DNA of 19,192 nt from JBGTIS01 sp041745535 (GTDB taxonomy: Bacteria; Bacteroidota; Bacteroidia; Cytophagales; Cyclobacteriaceae): contig JBGTIS010000193.1 in the NCBI GenBank assembly GCA_041745535.1, positions 1-19,192 of the forward strand, written 5' to 3'. This document shows positions 16,511-19,192 of the stretch, piece after piece. Below the pieces are notes generated by a model that saw only the letters and a list, made by a program, of their open reading frames with translations, ran no database searches and was not told where the DNA came from. How positions within the stretch are numbered: position 1 is the first letter of the stretch; each line of letters opens with the position of its first letter. The position numbers were made by a program, and so were the translations under genes.

Positions 16511-16593
16511 GTGCTGTAACGGCCGAGTTGGTTTGTTGGCGTTTTCTTTGTTTCCATTTTAGCACCGGGCCACGGCGGCTTAGAGCAACAAAC
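16511..16593. repeat. Intergenic inverted repeat between orphan gene and toxin gene
   Basis: GTGCTGTAAC (16511-16520) is the exact inverted copy of 15840-15849. Next to it, GTTTGTTG (16531-16538) pairs perfectly with CAACAAAC (16586-16593) across 47 bases. The segment is GC-richer than the orphan gene. It has no coding sequence and would form a large imperfect hairpin. Confidence 0.6.
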
Positions 16594-16632
16594 TTACGAG
16601 TGCTTTTTAAAGAGGTATAGCTGGTGCATTCT

Positions 16633-16962
16633 TCATTCATTGATTTCTTTTATCATCTCCTTTAAGGTCTTGTTATCTACGTTTTCCATTTCTGATTTGT
16701 CATAGATAGTCAGTAGGTAAATCTCTTGTTCTTCGGTAATCAAATAAGTTATTACACGTAATCCGCCACTTTTACCCTTCCCTTTACTTTTAACAGCAAC
16801 TCTTACTTTATAAGCATTTTGTCCCAGGCTTTGCCCTTGTGCAGGATTAACCATCAAATCCCGCTCGAATGCCAGTAGCTCGGCAGATAATGAACTGTAT
16901 TTCTTAAGCAGTTTCTTGGCTTGTCTTTTGAATCGAGGGGTAGGAATTACCTTATAATTCAT
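16633..16962 (-). CDS. RelE/ParE-family toxin of a type II toxin-antitoxin pair
   Basis: A 109-residue basic protein with the RelE fold pattern: an N-terminal strand and two helices (FKRQAKKLLKKYSSLSAELL), then the strands YKVRVAV, GGLRVITYL (66-74) and IYLLTIYDKSEMEN (81-94), the family's typical closing motif. R54, R69 and K89 are candidate RNA-contacting residues. RelE-type toxins cut mRNA on the ribosome and are held inactive by their antitoxin; that activity is inferred from the family here. The gene starts 11 bp inside the upstream antitoxin gene, so the two are translationally coupled. It ends in TGA. It is part of the repeat-bounded island with the orphan gene downstream. Confidence 0.88.
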   Translation of the reverse strand: MNYKVIPTPRFKRQAKKLLKKYSSLSAELLAFERDLMVNPAQGQSLGQNAYKVRVAVKSKGKGKSGGLRVITYLITEEQEIYLLTIYDKSEMENVDNKTLKEMIKEINE

Positions 16963-17170
16963 TCAGAAAGTCTGATAAAGTTTGTTTGGGAATTTTACCA
17001 GCTCTCATCTGTTTTACTTCTTCAAACGCTGCTGTTAGATCTTCTTTCACTTTAAAAGCTTGTTCATATTTCTTTATTCTTTTTTCAAGCTTTTTCCAAT
17101 CATCAATCGGAATCTGAACTGCTGTCAGATTTCCTTCCTGGTCGTTCAAATATTGCAGTTGTACTTTCAT
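16952..17170 (-). CDS. Antitoxin of the RelE-type pair
   Basis: A 72-residue protein whose gene overlaps the toxin gene by 11 bp (16952-16962). The N-terminal part (KVQLQYLNDQEGNLTAVQIP, residues 2-21) is a short beta segment ending in VQIPIDDWKKLE, a Phd/RelB-like start seen in antitoxins that use this first domain for dimerisation and DNA binding. The charged helical C-terminus (KEDLTAAFEEVKQMRAGKIP then LSDFLNEL) would wrap the toxin. Such antitoxins usually repress their own operon, but no operator can be defined from the AT-rich upstream bases. The start ATG at 17170 is the only one that gives the full N-terminal strand. Confidence 0.82.
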   Translation of the reverse strand: MKVQLQYLNDQEGNLTAVQIPIDDWKKLEKRIKKYEQAFKVKEDLTAAFEEVKQMRAGKIPKQTLSDFLNEL

Positions 17171-17221
17171 ATCCTAATATACGATTTTTTATCATTCTTG
17201 ATTGTGCCTAACATTCGTATA

Positions 17222-17325
17222 AAGTGCATAGTGCCCAGCTGGTTGGCGCGCATTTGTGACACGTAGCATAACGAACCTCAGATAGCGCACGTTTAGCGAT
17301 AGCGTAACGCGTGCCTGCCCTCATT
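17222..17325. repeat. Intergenic repeat, right copy bounding the accessory island
   Basis: It contains GTGCATAG (17224-17231), inverted relative to 15829-15836, then the unit at 17281-17310 that repeats 15782-15811 at 27 of 30 positions. Within that unit GCACG (17287-17291) pairs with CGTGC (17310-17314), a hairpin downstream of the CHAD gene. It lies between the antitoxin start and the CHAD stop and has no coding sequence. Confidence 0.72.
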
Positions 17326-17351
17326 ATTTTCAGGCTGCTTTTCGCTTCAAC

Positions 17352-18263
17352 TTATTTTTGTGCGCTTTTCCAGTATTGCTTCAGCCGGCGTACAAAGGCT
17401 TTGGGTTTTTCCGCATAAATTTTCCTGCCCAAAACCATGGATTGGTCCTGCAACATTTTCTTTTGCTCTTCAATCATAGCCTTTAAAGCTGCTTTGGCTT
17501 TGGCGTCTTTGAAAGTGATTTTTTTGCTATGCAGGGTATCTTCCAGCACGGCCAGGTCGTGGTAATCGCCCAGATAATCGGTGAGGAGATGGATCTCTTC
17601 GCTGGTAAGGCCCAGCACCGAGGGCCATATTTTTTTGATAAGGGTAATGTGATACCGCAGGTACTTGGCACCTTTTCTCCATTCGTGAAAAGCTTCGTTG
17701 GTTTGATTTTTCTTTTTCTGCAATTTATGGAATGACTGGTAACCACGCCTGTACACTCTTTTTATATCTTTTTTGATAGCGCCGAATGAGTTTTCCGAAA
17801 TATCCCAACCCGGAATGCGGCCTGCTACATCCACAAGAATGGATTTTACATGTTCCAGAATATTTTCTTTTTCAATCAGTTGTTTAGAAAGTTTATCCCT
17901 ATGTTTTTCCAGGTACTTGTGCAGTACCTGAAAAGCTTCGCCCAGTTTCCGGTCGGCATATTCTTCTTCGAGTTTCTCAGCCGTAACAATCATGGAAGTG
18001 GCATCCCGAATATCGGAAAGGTGTCGGCCGGCATCGCGGTAACTCGTATTTTCGGTGTGGTAAGCAGCTTCGCCTATTTCGTCGCGTATCAGGCGCACCA
18101 CAGCCCTTATTTTTTTTAAACTTTTTCTTACGGCATGCACAGCCTGGTGCGGATTGTTGGCGGCTGCTTCCTTTACGGTTTGTAAAGCTTTATTGATTTC
18201 TTCTACTACAACTCGTTTTACGCCTCTTTCCAGGGTTTCCCCCTTATTTAACTGATAGCTCAT
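17352..18263 (-). CDS. CHAD domain-containing protein
   Basis: A 303-residue soluble helical protein. It shows the two-part CHAD pattern with conserved histidine and basic residues: HAVRKSLKKIRAVVRLIR (43-60), YRDAGRHLSDIRDA (75-88), FHEWRKGAKYLRYHI (192-206) and LGDYHDLAVL (231-240). CHAD domains bind inorganic polyphosphate through this basic surface and often occur beside polyphosphate or CYTH enzymes; here no CYTH domain is fused or adjacent. The start ATG at 18263 gives MSYQLNKGETLERGVKRV, a normal N-terminus, and the length matches stand-alone family members. It is divergent from the ATP-grasp gene across a 364-bp gap with a good -7 box facing this gene. A housekeeping polyphosphate-granule role is likely but inferred from the family. 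Confidence 0.92.
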   Translation of the reverse strand: MSYQLNKGETLERGVKRVVVEEINKALQTVKEAAANNPHQAVHAVRKSLKKIRAVVRLIRDEIGEAAYHTENTSYRDAGRHLSDIRDATSMIVTAEKLEEEYADRKLGEAFQVLHKYLEKHRDKLSKQLIEKENILEHVKSILVDVAGRIPGWDISENSFGAIKKDIKRVYRRGYQSFHKLQKKKNQTNEAFHEWRKGAKYLRYHITLIKKIWPSVLGLTSEEIHLLTDYLGDYHDLAVLEDTLHSKKITFKDAKAKAALKAMIEEQKKMLQDQSMVLGRKIYAEKPKAFVRRLKQYWKSAQK

Positions 18264-18627
18264 TGTTTTATGTTGGTTCTATTGAGGTTTATTAAATAAC
18301 CTGTATTCCGGATTCTTGTTTTGTAGAGAAATACCGCCCTTTACTGTTCTGTTTGGTCGCGCAAATGTAAATATTCTGATTGTTTTTATGGCCGCACAAA
18401 GCTACACAGCCCTAAGCAGCCTTCATAATTTCTGTGATTCACAATCAAAAGTGTCAAATGGAAATTTTTGGTAATGTGGTTTTTGGTTATTAAAACTTCA
18501 GAAAAAAAGTTTGTTATTTTTTAAAATCATAAAATAATATTCCTTTTCTTAACAATAATTACTTTCAAAATTTTCAAAATTCAGAATTTATACTAATTTT
18601 AAATTTACCACTTTATCAATACCACCT
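18264..18627. other. Divergent intergenic region between CHAD and ATP-grasp genes
   Basis: No coding sequence is apparent. The left part contains the minus-strand -7 box listed separately. The right 150 bases are extremely AT-rich, with runs of A and T leading to the ATP-grasp start; TACTTTCA at 18560-18567 is a weak plus-strand -7 candidate. No repeats related to the island are present. Confidence 0.6.
18361..18369 (-). promoter_or_regulatory. -7 box (TAnnTTTGC) upstream of the CHAD gene
   Basis: Read on the minus strand, TACATTTGC matches the Bacteroidota -7 consensus exactly. It is about 98 bases before the CHAD start codon. The nearest upstream TTTG on that strand is about 27 bases away, longer than the usual 19-21, so only the -7 half is well supported. 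Confidence 0.42.
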
Positions 18628-19192
18628 ATGTCTAAAGAAAATGGACTAGCGCAGCTATTTGCCAATTATCCTGTATCAGAAACTTTTCTGGACGAAGTTT
18701 ATAGCAGTGAAGGCAAAATTAGAAGACACTACCAGAAAGTAAGCAACCATTTGGCGAAAATGGAGCTGAATGAGTTTCTGGAGTTGAATGACTATGCCAA
18801 AACCTCCTCGTTTGATCAGGGAATCACTTTTAACGTGTATTCAGATAAAAAGCAGGGGGTCGAAAGAATCTTCCCTTTTGACCTTTTTCCCAGAATTATT
18901 CCCCGGCAGGAGTGGGACATGCTGGAACAGGGGCTTATCCAGCGCAACCGCGCCATTAACCTGTTTCTGAAAGATATATATAACGACAGGAAAATTCTGA
19001 AAGATAAGGTAGTTCCTAAAGAGCTGATCTTTTCTTCTAAAAACTACTGCAAGCACATGGTTGGGTTTACACCGGCCGGCGGGGTATATATACACATTTC
19101 CGGTACCGACCTTATCAAGCACTGGGATGGCAATTACTATGTGTTGGAAGATAACCTCCGTTGTCCGTCCGGAGTAAGCTATGTATTAGCCA
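18628..19192 (+). CDS. Circularly permuted ATP-grasp protein, 5' part (runs off the window)
   Basis: An open frame from ATG 18628 to the right edge (188 complete codons, no stop), so the gene is partial. It starts MSKENGLAQLFANYP. The conserved blocks FNVYSDKKQGVERIFPFDLFPRII (here residues about 68-91, quoted as PFDLFPRII), WDMLEQGLIQRNRAINLFLKDIYN, GFTPAGGVYIHISGTDL and YYVLEDNLRCPSGVSYV identify the N-terminal part of the type 2 circularly permuted ATP-grasp family (PF14403). Full members are about 470-500 residues and usually lie in an operon with an alpha-E protein and a transglutaminase-like protease, a cluster thought to make or process a peptide. Those partners, if present, lie beyond the right edge. 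The divergent CHAD gene is unrelated in function as far as known. Confidence 0.9.
   Translation, partial: MSKENGLAQLFANYPVSETFLDEVYSSEGKIRRHYQKVSNHLAKMELNEFLELNDYAKTSSFDQGITFNVYSDKKQGVERIFPFDLFPRIIPRQEWDMLEQGLIQRNRAINLFLKDIYNDRKILKDKVVPKELIFSSKNYCKHMVGFTPAGGVYIHISGTDLIKHWDGNYYVLEDNLRCPSGVSYVLA

Noticed and set aside
16511..17325. Integron attC sites around the toxin-antitoxin cassette
   Set aside because: The hairpins and cassette-like genes are suggestive, but I cannot find paired R and L core sites in the correct arrangement and no integrase is present.
1..19192. tRNA or rRNA genes
   Set aside because: No cloverleaf with a TTCGA-type arm or rRNA-like stretch was recognised on either strand.

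Overview
The window looks like a Bacteroidota chromosome, probably of the Chitinophagia/Cytophagia type. It is moderately AT-rich and has secreted proteins ending in outer-membrane barrels. There is an ECF sigma factor with a membrane-protein partner. Starts show no clear Shine-Dalgarno sequences, and a few promoter-like boxes match the Bacteroidota -7 consensus TAnnTTTG. The genus cannot be fixed from the sequence alone.

Layout. At 10-1359 (+) is a secreted amidohydrolase. At 1360-1817 is a gene-free stretch with a GC-rich tandem array of palindromic cores. At 1818-2943 (+) an ECF sigma factor is followed by a four-helix membrane protein, a likely sigma/regulator pair. At 2953-5999 (-) a large GAF-domain protein is followed closely by a conserved TIM-barrel protein. 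At 6207-9436 (-) are three genes read the same way: an SdiA-regulated-type beta-propeller lipoprotein, an HD phosphohydrolase fused to a Pycsar-effector-like membrane domain (DUF5706/PycTM), and a DUF6268-type outer-membrane barrel. At 9743-13522 (+) is a 1259-residue surface protein. It joins a calcineurin-like phosphoesterase, a middle region with protein-kinase-like (HipA/FAM20-type) motifs and an Omp85-type barrel. It converges on prfC (RF3, 13553-15148, -).

Next is a DUF486 small membrane protein gene (15368-15751, +) broken by one in-frame TGA where the family has tryptophan. From about 15780 to 17325 lies a small accessory island. It holds an AT-rich orphan gene and a RelE-type toxin-antitoxin pair, all on the minus strand and bounded by related intergenic repeats. 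The window ends with a CHAD-domain protein (17352-18263, -) and the divergent 5' part of a circularly permuted ATP-grasp gene (18628 to the right edge, +).

Most of the window is conserved housekeeping or envelope content. The points most worth a second look are the phosphoesterase/kinase-like/Omp85 protein, the HD-PycTM fusion with no cyclase beside it, the TGA-interrupted DUF486 gene, the alternating GC-rich palindrome array, and the repeat-bounded toxin-antitoxin island. No complete new multi-gene defence system can be claimed from this sequence.
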